From assembly GCF_040801785.1 (NCBI RefSeq), contig NZ_CP161805.1:2108001-2172000 (forward strand): DNA of 64,000 bases, read 5' to 3'. This document shows positions 10,892 through 20,600 of this stretch, piece by piece. The notes below the pieces were generated by a model, which saw only the letters and a list, made by a program, of their open reading frames with translations, was not told the DNA's origin and searched no databases. The first letter of the stretch is position 1. Each line of letters begins with the position of its first letter. Position numbers and translations under genes: made by a program. This stretch comes from Sulfitobacter sp. LCG007. Its GTDB lineage: Bacteria > Pseudomonadota > Alphaproteobacteria > Rhodobacterales > Rhodobacteraceae.

Positions 10892-10954
10892 GAAGGGCTC
10901 CGGTTAACAGGTCGTACATAAGATGCCCCGCCGGATTCTCCAACGAAAAAATGA

Positions 10955-10969
10955 GAACGAAGGGTGAAC
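10955..10969 (-). promoter_or_regulatory. SOS (LexA) box upstream of uvrA
   Basis: GAAC-N7-GAAC (read on the minus strand as GTTC-N7-GTTC), the direct-repeat operator recognised by alphaproteobacterial LexA, is exact at both half-sites. It lies in the 79-bp gap between the MFS gene stop and the uvrA start, so uvrA is predicted to be repressed by LexA and induced by DNA damage. Confidence 0.8.
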
Positions 10970-10970
10970 C

Positions 10971-12140
10971 TCAGGCAAGGCGGCGCGCCTGCGCCAGCAG
11001 GGCATGCACAAGAAGGCCGCCGAAGAACATTGCGGCAGCCATCAGCATGAGGCCGGTATGATCGAATTCGATGGCGATGGCGGCCATTACCGGCGTCCCG
11101 ATGGTATTTCCAAGATTTCCGGCCTGAGCCAGGGCGCCGTTTGCGCGGGCCTGATCGGACGGCACGCCATTGAGCTGCGGCACGGCGGCAAAGCTTGCGC
11201 CCTGCACCAGACCCATGGCGCAGGAGAGGACCAGGCAACCGGCCGGCGCGCCGGGATCGGTTATCAGCCAGAGGCTTGCCAGCGCCGCCGATCCAAAGCC
11301 CGTCTCGATCACGCGAACCGCAGAAATGTGACGCAGAAGGAAGACACCGAGTGTCATCGACGTCGCAATGCTCGCCAGCGGCATGGCGCCGAGCACGAAG
11401 GCACGGGTTTGGGGCTCAAGGAACGGCGGCAGCACCGTGAGAAGGGAGACGAAGCAGAAGGTATAGAACAGCCAGCCCGCGGCCGGTGCGGCAGTCGCTG
11501 GCGAGCGGTAGACGGCGACGTTGTCGCGCAAGAGGGCGCGCAGCGAAAGCCGGTCAACCAGGGCCGTGTCGGGCAGTCTGGGAAGAAGAGAGCCGAGGAG
11601 CACCGCGAAAGCCGCCATGTAGAGTGCATGGGCGGCAAACAGCGCGGGGATGCCCCACAGGGCGACGAGGGGCCGTCCGGCCCATGCCAGTACAGCGAAG
11701 GCCACGCCGAAGAAGGTGCCCCAGAGCGTCAGGGCGAACCCCCTCTGCCCCGGAAGGGCCGGCTGGGCGATGAGCGTCGGTGCGGCAACGACGATTGCAA
11801 GATGCGACGCGCCCTCGACGACGCGGCTGGCAAGCAGCCAGCCGAGGGGCAGCGTCGTGGCCTGCAGGGCGGACATGGCGGCACCTGCCCACAGGCCCCA
11901 TATCAGCGCGCGGCGATAGCTGATGCGGGCCACGAGAAGGCCCGCCATCGATCCGAAGAAGATCCCGACCAGTCCGACGAGCGATACGACAAACCCCAGT
12001 GCCGGGCCGGCTTCGGGGTAAAGCGTAGGGAGCTGGTCGAAGATGACGCTGATCTTGCCGTATTGGGCCGCGGCCCCCAGCCCGGCAGCCCAAAGGACGA
12101 ATATCATCGGGAACGATGAGCGGGGGGTTTTGATGTTCAT
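10971..12140 (-). CDS. Major facilitator superfamily transporter
   Basis: 389 residues with about twelve hydrophobic segments spaced evenly along the chain, the usual topology of an MFS permease. The N-terminal stretch LWAAGLGAAAQYGKISVIF and the loop after helix 2 (GLLVARISYRRALIWG) resemble the MFS A-motif region in a degenerate form. Helix 4/5 (RVVEGASHLAIVVAAPTLIA) carries the acidic-Gly pattern of MFS proteins. Substrate cannot be assigned; the overall form is that of CynX/NimT-like or drug/metabolite efflux members. The ATG start at 12140 lacks a clear Shine-Dalgarno sequence. It precedes uvrA on the same strand, with the SOS box in between. Confidence 0.82.
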   Translation of the reverse strand: MNIKTPRSSFPMIFVLWAAGLGAAAQYGKISVIFDQLPTLYPEAGPALGFVVSLVGLVGIFFGSMAGLLVARISYRRALIWGLWAGAAMSALQATTLPLGWLLASRVVEGASHLAIVVAAPTLIAQPALPGQRGFALTLWGTFFGVAFAVLAWAGRPLVALWGIPALFAAHALYMAAFAVLLGSLLPRLPDTALVDRLSLRALLRDNVAVYRSPATAAPAAGWLFYTFCFVSLLTVLPPFLEPQTRAFVLGAMPLASIATSMTLGVFLLRHISAVRVIETGFGSAALASLWLITDPGAPAGCLVLSCAMGLVQGASFAAVPQLNGVPSDQARANGALAQAGNLGNTIGTPVMAAIAIEFDHTGLMLMAAAMFFGGLLVHALLAQARRLA

Positions 12141-12288
12141 GGTGTTGACATGCCAGAACCCTCACCCGGAGGCAATTGCGGGGCCGGCGCCGCTGTGGCG
12201 ACCGGAACCAATGTCATTGCAATGCATTGACGTGGCAGCAACGCAGGGGCGGGCGTCTGCATTCACCCTATTCGAAAGGACCATTCAG

Positions 12289-12795
12289 ATGGCCAAGACG
12301 AAACACCTGCGGGACCTGATGCTCGATACGCTCAAGGATATCTATTACGCCGAGCGCAAGATACTCAAGGCGCTGCCCAAGATGAAGCGCGCGGCACAGT
12401 CGGAAGAACTGAAGGCCGCTTTTGAAAAGCACCACGGCGAGACGGAAGGCCAGATCGAGCGGCTTCAGAAGGTCTTTGAACTTCTCGACAAGCCCGCGCG
12501 CGGCAAGACATGCGATGCGATCGAGGGCATCATTTCCGAGGCCGAGGACATCATGGACGAATTCAAGGGCAGCCCGGCGCTGGACGCCGGCCTGATATCG
12601 TCCGCACAGGCGGTTGAGCATTACGAGATCACCCGCTACGGCACCCTGCACCGCTGGGCCCATGAACTGGGTCTTGAAGAGGTTGCGCGGCTCTTCAACG
12701 AGACGTTGCAACAGGAATGGAAGACCGACGCTGACCTCACGACCCTCGCCGATGCGACGGTGAATGACGCGGCGAAGGAAACCGAGAACGCCTGA
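12289..12795 (+). CDS. DUF892 (YciE-type) ferritin-like protein
   Basis: 168 residues from ATG 12289 (MAKTKHLRDLMLDTLKDIYY). The upstream in-frame extension overlaps the divergent MFS gene and is not family-like. DUF892 proteins are four-helix bundles of the ferritin-like superfamily, linked to stress responses in several bacteria. Candidate metal ligands are in YYAERKILKALPKMK (residues 17-31), KHHGETEGQIERL (44-56), EAEDIMDEF (near 85) and EHYEITRYGTLHRWA (about 107-121). It has its own transcript: a strong terminator follows directly. Confidence 0.88.
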   Translation: MAKTKHLRDLMLDTLKDIYYAERKILKALPKMKRAAQSEELKAAFEKHHGETEGQIERLQKVFELLDKPARGKTCDAIEGIISEAEDIMDEFKGSPALDAGLISSAQAVEHYEITRYGTLHRWAHELGLEEVARLFNETLQQEWKTDADLTTLADATVNDAAKETENA

Positions 12796-12801
12796 CCCTA
12801 A

Positions 12802-12835
12802 TCTGGTGCAATCGACCTAGGCCGATTGCACCAGA
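12802..12835 (+). terminator. Stem-loop terminator after the DUF892 gene
   Basis: Perfect 13-bp arms TCTGGTGCAATCG and CGATTGCACCAGA with an 8-nt loop, starting 6 bases after the stop codon. It has no T-run but is very stable and could also serve the convergent lpd transcript. Confidence 0.65.
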
Positions 12836-12851
12836 CAGATCCGGCACGTGT

Positions 12852-12880
12852 CACCGCCTGTTTCCATACAGGAAACGGTG
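12852..12880 (-). terminator. Stem-loop downstream of lpd
   Basis: CACC and GTTTCC pair with GGAAAC and GGTG around the loop ATACA, with a 4-base bulge on the left arm. It lies about 165 bases beyond the lpd stop in the space shared with the DUF892 terminator. Assignment to lpd is tentative. Confidence 0.35.
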
Positions 12881-13020
12881 TTGGAGGGACGATTGAAGCG
12901 TGCCGGCTCAGTGCAATGCGTTGTATGCTTAGCACAAAACGTCAAGGCCTTACGTACGATCGCCCCTTCCAGCAGCCATTGTTCCCGCAGGCGCGACTAT
13001 GACGCAACAGAGCGATCGCC

Positions 13021-13058
13021 CCGGTCAGATGTGGACGACCCGGTCAGATGTGGACGAC
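13021..13058. repeat. 19-bp tandem duplication at the lpd 3' end
   Basis: The 19-mer CCGGTCAGATGTGGACGAC occurs twice head to tail (13021-13039 and 13040-13058). It contains the last codons and stop of lpd (…RVVHI stop), so a second copy of the C-terminal codons and stop lies immediately beyond the real one. It looks like a recent slippage event without effect on the protein. Confidence 0.9.
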
Positions 13059-14438
13059 CCGGTCATAGGCATCGAGAACGGACTCGTGCATCATCTCGCT
13101 GAGCGTCGGATGCGGGAAGACCGTGTTCATCAGATCCTCTTCCGTCGTTTCGAGCTGACGTCCGACGATATAGCCTTGGATAAGTTCGGTCACTTCCGCA
13201 CCGACCATATGTGCGCCAAGCAACTCGCCGGTGGCCGCATCGAAGATGGTCTTTATCAGACCCTCCGGTTCGCCCAGGGCAATCGCCTTTCCGTTTCCGA
13301 TGAAGGGAAACTTTCCGACCTTGATGTCGTAGCCGAGTTCCTTGGCCTTCGCTTCTGTGTAACCGACCGAGGCGACCTGCGGATGGCAGTAGGTACAGCC
13401 GGCGATGCTTTCGGGTTTCACCGGATGCGGATGCCCGCCCGCGATCAGCTCGGCCACCATCACGCCTTCATGGCTCGCCTTGTGGGCCAGCCACGGCCCG
13501 GCGACGATATCGCCGATGGCATAAAGGCCCTCGACGCCCGTGCGACAGTATTCGTCCGTCACCACATGGGTGCGCTCGACCTTGACGCCCAGTTTCTCGA
13601 GCCCGAGGCCCTCGACATTTCCGACGATCCCCACCGCAGAGATGACCGTGTCGAACTCATGCGTCTCGGTCTTCCCGCCGGTCTCGATATGCGCGGTGAC
13701 CGTCCCCTTGCCCCGGTCGAGCTTCTTGACCGTGGCCTTCTGCATGATCTTCATGCCCTGCTTCTCGAAAGCCTTCTTCGCGAAGGCCGAAATGTCGGCA
13801 TCCTCGACAGGAAGGATGCGATCCATCACCTCGACGACCGTGGTTTCCGCGCCAAGCGTGTGGAAGAAGCTCGCAAACTCGATGCCGATTGCGCCGGAGC
13901 CGATGACAAGCAGCTTCTTGGGCATCCGCGGCGGCTTGAGCGCGTGGCGGTATGTCCAAACCAGATCGCCGTCCGCTTCCAGCCCCGGCAGTTCACGTGC
14001 CCGCGCGCCGGTGGCAAGGATGATGTTCTTCGCCGTCAGCTCTTCGCTGCCCTTCTCGGTGCTGACCGCGACCTTGCCCTTGCCGGTCAGGGTCGCTTCG
14101 CCCATGACGACAGTGATCTTGTTCTTCTTCATCAGATGTCCGACGCCGCCCGACAGCTGTCCGGCCACCTTTCGCGAACGCTGCACGACGGCGTCGAGGT
14201 CATAGCCGATATTGTCGGCGGACAGGCCGAAATCCTTGGCGCGGTGCATGAGGTGGAACACCTCGGCCGAACGCAGCAGCGCCTTCGTGGGGATGCATCC
14301 CCAGTTCAGGCAGATACCGCCAAGATGTTCCCGCTCGACGATGGCGACGTTCATGCCGAGTTGCGCGCCCCGGATCGCGGCAACATAGCCACCGGGCCCC
14401 GCGCCGATGACGATGAGGTCGAAGGATCTGGCAGCCAT
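13044..14438 (-). CDS. lpd: Dihydrolipoyl dehydrogenase (E3)
   Basis: 464 residues. The start is ATG 14438 because GAGGAA precedes it by 6 bases; the TTG six codons upstream spans that binding site. E3 reoxidises dihydrolipoyl groups of 2-oxoacid dehydrogenase complexes using FAD and NAD. FAD-binding IGAGPGGY is at 11-18, the redox disulfide in GGICLNWGCIP (Cys43 and Cys48), a second Rossmann motif in VIGSGAIGIEFASFF, and the active-site His-Glu region NTVFPHPTLSEMMHE near the C-terminus. A GTTTAACGGTAAAC element 35 bases upstream matches the one before pdhA, so this is probably the E3 of the pyruvate dehydrogenase complex although it is 14 kb from pdhABC. Confidence 0.96.
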   Translation of the reverse strand: MAARSFDLIVIGAGPGGYVAAIRGAQLGMNVAIVEREHLGGICLNWGCIPTKALLRSAEVFHLMHRAKDFGLSADNIGYDLDAVVQRSRKVAGQLSGGVGHLMKKNKITVVMGEATLTGKGKVAVSTEKGSEELTAKNIILATGARARELPGLEADGDLVWTYRHALKPPRMPKKLLVIGSGAIGIEFASFFHTLGAETTVVEVMDRILPVEDADISAFAKKAFEKQGMKIMQKATVKKLDRGKGTVTAHIETGGKTETHEFDTVISAVGIVGNVEGLGLEKLGVKVERTHVVTDEYCRTGVEGLYAIGDIVAGPWLAHKASHEGVMVAELIAGGHPHPVKPESIAGCTYCHPQVASVGYTEAKAKELGYDIKVGKFPFIGNGKAIALGEPEGLIKTIFDAATGELLGAHMVGAEVTELIQGYIVGRQLETTEEDLMNTVFPHPTLSEMMHESVLDAYDRVVHI

Positions 14439-14472
14439 GTGGTTTCCTCGCAGCAAGAGCGTCGCCGAATTG

Positions 14473-14486
14473 GTTTACCGTTAAAC
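14473..14486 (-). promoter_or_regulatory. pdh-type operator upstream of lpd
   Basis: Read on the minus strand the site is GTTTAACGGTAAAC, an inverted repeat GTTTA-N4-TAAAC, directly after TTGATC, which could be the -35 element. The same core with one base changed (GTTTAACGCTAAAC) covers the pdhA promoter at 28190-28203. Shared placement over the promoter suggests repression by a common regulator. Confidence 0.55.
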
Positions 14487-14553
14487 GATCAACGGGCGGG
14501 CAGCAACCTGAGGATGACCTCGGACGGCGCATGGCCGCCCTGCCGCCGAGCGC

Positions 14554-15138
14554 TCAGGCATCAGACGTCGCGGCCTGAAGCTTCCGAACGGTCGCGCCGT
14601 AGCCGCCCTCTTCCACGAAGGACTTCTCCTGAGCGGTGGAGTTGCGCGACAGCGCCTCGTTGCGGAACGGAAACCGTCCAAACCGGCGGATCACCTCACG
14701 GTGGGCACGGGCATGCAGAAGGTTCGATGACTCCTCCGGCAAACGCTCGCACATCAGACGCACGCAGCGGTCCTGGTCCGACAGGTTCTCGGCGTGCATC
14801 AGGGGCAGGTAGAAGAACTGACGTGCCGGCGGATCGATCTTCAGATCCCAGCCGCGCTCGATCGCCGATTTCGCCGCCGCACGCGCCGCCTGGTCGCTGG
14901 CGAAGGCCTTCGCGCTGCCGCGGAACATGTTGCGGGGAAACTGATCCATCAGGATGATGTAGGCCAGCGATCCGGAGGGATAGGTGAGCCAGAGCGCGAA
15001 GCGACCCTCGCATGCAGCGCTCCAGGTATCTTCGAAACGATCGCGTATGGTCTGGTCGAGCGCCGCGTCCTGCTCGTACCAGCGATCCGGCCCGCATTCG
15101 TCGAGCCAGAATTCAAGGATGTCTTCCGGACCAGTCAC
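14554..15138 (-). CDS. DUF924 family protein
   Basis: 194 residues from ATG 15138. The family signature is clear: DILEFWLDECGPDRWYEQDAALD at the N-terminus, then ALWLTYPSGSLAYIILMDQFPRNMFRGSAKAF and the C-terminal RFGRFPFRNEALSRNSTAQEKSF. These are soluble, largely helical proteins related to TPR-like folds with no established biochemical role. No signal peptide or membrane segment is seen. It is alone between lpd and the MFS gene, all on the minus strand, with about 100-bp gaps on both sides and no obvious terminator. Confidence 0.85.
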   Translation of the reverse strand: MTGPEDILEFWLDECGPDRWYEQDAALDQTIRDRFEDTWSAACEGRFALWLTYPSGSLAYIILMDQFPRNMFRGSAKAFASDQAARAAAKSAIERGWDLKIDPPARQFFYLPLMHAENLSDQDRCVRLMCERLPEESSNLLHARAHREVIRRFGRFPFRNEALSRNSTAQEKSFVEEGGYGATVRKLQAATSDA

Positions 15139-15243
15139 GATTTCGCTCCCCTCGCTTTGCTGCCAGCCAGATCTTCATCTAAGCGCGTTTTGGCGCAAAT
15201 CCCCATTCACGTTTTTTCCAGGAATCGTAAATCCCTGCGGCAT

Positions 15244-16497
15244 TCATGCGGCGTTCTGCTCGACGTCGGCTTCAGCGGCCAGTTCCGCCGCCGTTTCCAG
15301 CGCGACCGCCGTAACCGTCGGGCTGACCGGGACATAGGCGCCGGACTCGTCGGCGGAGACCGACTTGCGCCGCGTCGAGCGCCAGGCGCCGTATCCGACG
15401 AGCCAGATGAACAGCACGGCGGTGAACAGGTAGAACCCTCCGGGTCCGACCGCATCCATCATGTAGCCCGCGATGATCGGGCCCGAGATGGCGCCGAGCC
15501 CGTTGATGAACAGCATTCCCCCCGACGCCGCCGCCATGTCGTCCGGGGCAAGGAAATCGTTGGTGTGCGCGATGAGCAGGGAATACAGCGGATTGGACAT
15601 GCCGCCGACGATGAAGGCGGCGACGAGCAGCAGGAAATAGACCTGCCCGAATATCATGCCCATCAGCGATCCCGCCGCGCCGATGGCGGAAACGATCATG
15701 ATGAGCTTGCGGCGGTCCATCCGGTCGGAGATCCACCCGATCGGATATTGCAGGATCATCGAGCCCACGAAGAAGGCGGCCACGAAGGTCGATATCTGCA
15801 CGACGGACAAGCCCGCCTTGCTGCCGTAGACGGCTGCCATGCCGAACTGGGCCGAGAAGATGCCCCCGAGAAGGAACATGCCCATGCAGCCGAGGGGCGA
15901 GACGCGCTGAAGCTGGCGCAGGCTCATCGCCTTTGTCGCGGCGAAGGCGGGCGTGGGGCTGATCGACAGCAGGATGGGCGTGACGGCGACCGACACGAGC
16001 ACGGACGGAATGACGAAGAGGATGAACCCGCCCGGATCGGCCGTCAGCAGCAGGTACTGGGCGACGACGATGCCGGCGGTCTGCACGATCATGTAGAGCG
16101 ACAGCGCCTGTCCCCGGTTTTCATTGGTAGCGGCATTGTTGAGCCAGCTCTCGGCCGTGACATAGACCGCCGAGAAGCAGAATCCGATCAGCACACGCCC
16201 GATCGTCCAGACCCAGACCTCGGTGATGGCCGGATAGATGATCAGCACCGCCGATATCATGGACGCGAGCGCCGCGAAGACCCGCACATGGCCGACGCGC
16301 CGGATCATGCCCGGGGCAAGCCGCGAGCCGCCGAGGAATCCGGCGAAATATGCCGAGATGACGATGGACATCTCGAGCGTGGAAAAGCCCTCGATCTCGC
16401 CGCGGATGCCGAGCAGGGTGCCCTGCATGCCGTTGCCGATCATCAGCAGGCCCATACCGAACAGCAGCGCCCAAGCGCTGGCGAGAACTTGCAGCAT
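15244..16497 (-). CDS. MFS transporter, YcaD-like
   Basis: 417 residues from ATG 16497, which has AAGGAGG upstream; the longer frame to 16581 runs through this site. Twelve hydrophobic segments are evident. The A-like motif between helices 2 and 3 reads GGSRLAPGMIRRVGHVRVF, and the second copy after helix 8 reads GWISDRMDRRKLIMI, giving the internal two-fold pattern of MFS proteins. Overall it resembles the YcaD group of small-molecule permeases, whose substrates are mostly unknown. The C-terminus has an acidic/alanine-rich cytoplasmic tail (ETAAELAAEADVEQ). It follows queA by 92 bases on the same strand and may share its transcript. Confidence 0.82.
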   Translation of the reverse strand: MLQVLASAWALLFGMGLLMIGNGMQGTLLGIRGEIEGFSTLEMSIVISAYFAGFLGGSRLAPGMIRRVGHVRVFAALASMISAVLIIYPAITEVWVWTIGRVLIGFCFSAVYVTAESWLNNAATNENRGQALSLYMIVQTAGIVVAQYLLLTADPGGFILFVIPSVLVSVAVTPILLSISPTPAFAATKAMSLRQLQRVSPLGCMGMFLLGGIFSAQFGMAAVYGSKAGLSVVQISTFVAAFFVGSMILQYPIGWISDRMDRRKLIMIVSAIGAAGSLMGMIFGQVYFLLLVAAFIVGGMSNPLYSLLIAHTNDFLAPDDMAAASGGMLFINGLGAISGPIIAGYMMDAVGPGGFYLFTAVLFIWLVGYGAWRSTRRKSVSADESGAYVPVSPTVTAVALETAAELAAEADVEQNAA

Positions 16498-16589
16498 CTC
16501 GAGCCTCCTTCTCTGCCAGGCCGTCACGTCCAATCGCACATTGCAGTCCCGGCAGCCGGATTGCTGGTCCGGGGACGACACCTTGCGCT

Positions 16590-17657
16590 CTATCCGCGCT
16601 TCTCACAGCCCGCCGGAAAGAGCAAGGACGCATCGCCGTAAGAAAAGAAGCGATATTCCCTTGCAATGGCATGGGCATAAATCTGCCGGATCCGCTCCGA
16701 CCCCATCAGGGCAGAGACCAGCATCATCAGCGTGGATTTCGGCAGGTGGAAGTTGGTCATCAGCGCGTCCGTGACCCGGAACTCGAACCCCGGATAGATG
16801 AAGATGTCGGTGTCGCCTTCCCACGCAGCGATCTGCCCGCCCCGCGCCGCCGTCTCGATCAGCCGAAGCGCCGTGGTGCCCACCGGGATGACCCTCCCTC
16901 CGGCGGCCCTGGTCGCCGCGATCTCGGCGGCGGCGGATTCGCTTACCTGGCCCCATTCGGCATGCATCCTGTGGCGCGTGACATCCTCGACCTTGACCGG
17001 CAGGAACGTGCCGGCGCCCACGTGAAGCGTCACGTGGGTGAACTCGACCCCTCGGGCGGCAAGACTTTCGAGCAGGCCCGCATCGAAATGCAGCGAGGCC
17101 GTCGGTGCGGCGACCGCGCCGGAATGGCGGGCAAAGACGGTCTGATAGTCGCTCCGGTCGCGCTCGTCCGCCGGGCGGCGCGCGGCGATGTAGGGCGGCA
17201 AAGGCATCGCGCCGGCCACGGCCAGGGCGGCGTCGAAGTCCTCGCCGGCAAGGTTGAACTGCAACAGCCCCTGCCCCTCCTCCACCGCTTCCAGCACCGC
17301 TGAAAGCCTGTCCGAAAAGACGACCACTTCTCCCGGCTTCAGCTTCTTCAGCGGCTTGATCAGCGCGGACCAGGCTCCGGATGCGCGCGGCTCGAGCAGC
17401 GTGACCTCGATCCGCGCGGCGGTCTGGCCCTGTGCGCTGGTGCGGTGACGCAGTCCCGACAGGCGCGCGGGGATGACCCTGGTATCGTTCAGCACCAGCC
17501 GGTCGCCCGGGCGCAGCCAGTCCGGCAGATCCGCCACGGCTTCATCGGCGATGCGATCAGGCCCCGCAACCAGCAAGCGCGCGGACGTGCGCGGCACGGC
17601 GGGGCGGGTGGCGATCAGCGCCTCGGGAAGCGCGAAGTCGAAATCGCTGAGCTGCAT
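16590..17657 (-). CDS. queA: S-adenosylmethionine:tRNA ribosyltransferase-isomerase
   Basis: 355 residues, typical length. QueA moves the ribosyl part of SAM onto 7-aminomethyl-7-deazaguanine in tRNA, forming epoxyqueuosine at the wobble position. The N-terminus [19 protein letters not shown], the segment [14 protein letters not shown], the PLPPYI block and the C-terminal [20 protein letters not shown] and [20 protein letters not shown] are all characteristic. The gene starts 9 bases after the stop of the large AsmA-like gene, so the two are cotranscribed although functionally unrelated. Other queuosine genes are not in the window. Confidence 0.97.
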   Translation of the reverse strand: MQLSDFDFALPEALIATRPAVPRTSARLLVAGPDRIADEAVADLPDWLRPGDRLVLNDTRVIPARLSGLRHRTSAQGQTAARIEVTLLEPRASGAWSALIKPLKKLKPGEVVVFSDRLSAVLEAVEEGQGLLQFNLAGEDFDAALAVAGAMPLPPYIAARRPADERDRSDYQTVFARHSGAVAAPTASLHFDAGLLESLAARGVEFTHVTLHVGAGTFLPVKVEDVTRHRMHAEWGQVSESAAAEIAATRAAGGRVIPVGTTALRLIETAARGGQIAAWEGDTDIFIYPGFEFRVTDALMTNFHLPKSTLMMLVSALMGSERIRQIYAHAIAREYRFFSYGDASLLFPAGCEKRG

Positions 17658-17666
17658 CCGCGCCCT

Positions 17667-20600
17667 CTAGCGGTCCTCGCCGCGACGGACAACCCTCGCC
17701 GGGCGTATCTCCTGTGCCGCGCGCGACGGCGGGGCCTCGCCCTCGGCGCGGGGGGGCGTCGGAGGCGGCGCGCGGAAGATATTGCGCAACATACCCGGCG
17801 CGAGCACGGAAAGCGGGTTGACCGAAACTTCCGGCGCCTGCGCAGGCCCGGTCAGCGCGTAGTTGAACCCGAGCACGCCCTCGCCCTTGCGCGTGAACAG
17901 GCTGCCGATTCCGTTGATGAGGTAGACCGGCGAGATCACGCCCTGCATCTGCAGCTGTCCCGACGCCGGCGAGTAGATGCCATCCATCGACAGGCCCATC
18001 GAGGGCCCGACCGCGCTGGCCTCCGTCAGGGTGATCTGCGACGGCGACATGCGGAAACGCGCGTCTACCTCCGAAAAGGCGATGCCGTTGCCGCTGAGTT
18101 CGTCAAGCAGGCCGACGATGGAAATCGCATTCAGCAGGGCGGCCATCGCGGGGGCATCCTGCACCGACGTGTCGCGTACGTTCAGGGTGCCGTCGAATGC
18201 GCCCCCGGTTCCCACGGGCAGCAGGCTCAGATCCATCGCCCCGCCGCGTGCCTGCTTGAGAAGCCCCGCCGATGCGAACACGCCGCCCGCGTCCTGCGAG
18301 GTAAGCCGGACCGCACTGCGCCCGTTCTGCGGCACCACACGGCCCGCGATGGCCGTGCCCCCGTTGACGTTTCCGGTGAAGCTTCCGTCGAGTCCGCCGC
18401 CGGTCGAAAAACTGCCGCGCAGGTTCTCGATGGCGATCGTATCGCTAATCTGCAGCCGGTTCAGCGCCACCTCCAGCGGAACGTTTTCGCTGGACCCGGC
18501 GCCGCTCTCGCCGAATTTGGCAAGTCGCAGGTCGAGCGTTCCGCCATTGAGGCTGATGGCCACCGGCGCGCCGGCACCCTGACCCCGGATATCGATTGGC
18601 GCGTCCAGCCATCCGCCCAGACTGACCCTGTCGAAGCGGACCCGGTCCAGCTGTCCCCCTTCGCGCAGACGCACCGAGCCTTCGGCGGAAAGGCCGGCGC
18701 CCCGGACCATCAGCCTGTCCACCTGGGGAACCTGACCGAGCGTGCCGGCGACAAGCAGATCCCCCGTCTGCGACGCGGGCTTCACCCACCCCAGCGCGGG
18801 CACGGACAGAGTCAGGCCCCGCAGGTCCGAGCCGAGCGAGAATCCGGGAGGCCCGTCCCTGGGCAGATCCACCTCGATCAGCCCGCGGCCCTCTCCGCCG
18901 AGCGTGCCCGGAGGCAGGTCGATTCCAAACCTGTCGAGCGCCGCCTGCGAAATGTCGATCGTGCCCGCGACCTTGCTGCCTGCTCCGGGCGCGCCGAGCG
19001 GCTGACGCCATGTGGTATCGAACGCGACGCCATCGAGCGTTCCGGCGCCGCCGATCTCTACCGCGTCGTTGTCCGCGCGCAGCGACAGTTCCGGCGCCGA
19101 AAGCACGCGGTTCTTGACCAGGTTTTCGGTGCGCACCTGCCGCAGCGTGCCGGCGAAGTCGAACGTCACCTCTTCCTTCGGCAGGTTCTTGATGAGCGGC
19201 AGGGCGATGACCCCGTTCAGCTGCGCGCTTCCTTCCGCCAGCGACACCGGCAGATCCGCCTTCTGCAGGATCCCCAGCGGCGGCAGGTCGAGCAGCGCCA
19301 GCGTCGCGGTGATGGACCCGTCCGTGCGCAGGCGAATGACGGCTGGCGCCCCGTCCTTCTGACGGGTGTCAGGCACGATGAAGCTCGATCCGGCGATCCC
19401 GATGGTGCCGCCTTCCGGGGCGGCCACCTCGCCCGCGTCCAGCGAAATCACGAAGCGGTCGCGCACGAGAGAGGCATGCCCGCTGGCGCCTTCGATCGGG
19501 GGCATCGTCTTGAGGAAGGTGAAATCCGCCTCCTCGAAATCGAAGCCGAGATAGAGATCGGGTTCATGCCCCTGGCGCGCGCGCACCGCCATGTCCGCAT
19601 CGCGCAGGACACCGCCGCGCATGTTCTCGCCAAGCCACTTGCGGGCCCCCTTTACCGCCAGCGCGGGCCAGAGTTCGAGCAGCCGCGCGCCCGTCATCTC
19701 GTCGAGCGAGGCGTCCGCGGCGATCTCCCAGCCCTCATCTCCGACCGTGACCGCACCCTTCGCCCGCAGGCGGCGGTCCTGATCCGTGATCTGCAACCTG
19801 CCCACGCGCAACGCGAACGGGTCGAGTTCGAGCTTCAGGTCCATTTCGGCGGCCGATATGACCACCGGCTCGGAATAGAGATCGGGCGGATCGAGCGTCA
19901 GATCGCTGAGGCGGAACTGTCCCACCAGATCGCGGCGGATGGATGTGGCGGTATCGTCGAGAAACGCCTGCCCCTCAAGCCGTCCGCTGACCCACCGGCT
20001 TTGCACGGACAGCTCGTCGAAGCGCAGCCTGCCTTCGGCCGGGAGATAGCTGAAATAGCTGCGCGCGCCCTGTATCGGGATCGGGCTCGCGCTTGGATCC
20101 GGCTGGATGGCGCCGGCCCCGATCTGGAGCGAGACATTGAGCGTCCCCATCGTGCCGTCCCCGGCCACATCTCCGCGCACGGACCCGGAGATCGGCGCGT
20201 TCAGCGCCTGAAGCCATGCGAAGGCAGGTCCCACGGCCGCGATATCCGCCGCGTCGAGATCGTTCAGCGTCACGCCGAATTCCGAGGCGCGACTGTCGAT
20301 CCGCCCGGTATAGTTTGCGGCAAGGGTCGCCACTGTCGCCCCGCCACCCAGCAGCGCCAGATCCGCCGACGCGCTCAGTTCCGCCCCCCTGCGTTCGACG
20401 TTCATGCGCCCGCCATCGATCGTCCAGCTGCGGCCCGACGCGTGATCGTCGATCCGCAGCGTCAGCGAGCGGAATCCGACGTGGCGCAGGTTTGCAAGCC
20501 CCGGCTCGAGCAGAAGTTCCCCAAGCTCCGAAAGCATCTGGCCGAGGTTGTCGGCCTTTCGTGCCGGCCCCTTTACGGTGACCCCCGACGACAGACTCAC

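Noticed and set aside
12206-12230. GGAAC-N16-CATT upstream of the DUF892 gene as an EcfG general-stress promoter
   Set aside because: The -10 should be CGTT, and most Rhodobacterales lack the EcfG system; one mismatch in a four-base element is not enough.
12043-12288. 82-codon N-terminal extension of the DUF892 frame
   Set aside because: Overlaps the divergent MFS gene start; family homologues begin at MAKTKHLRDL-like sequence.
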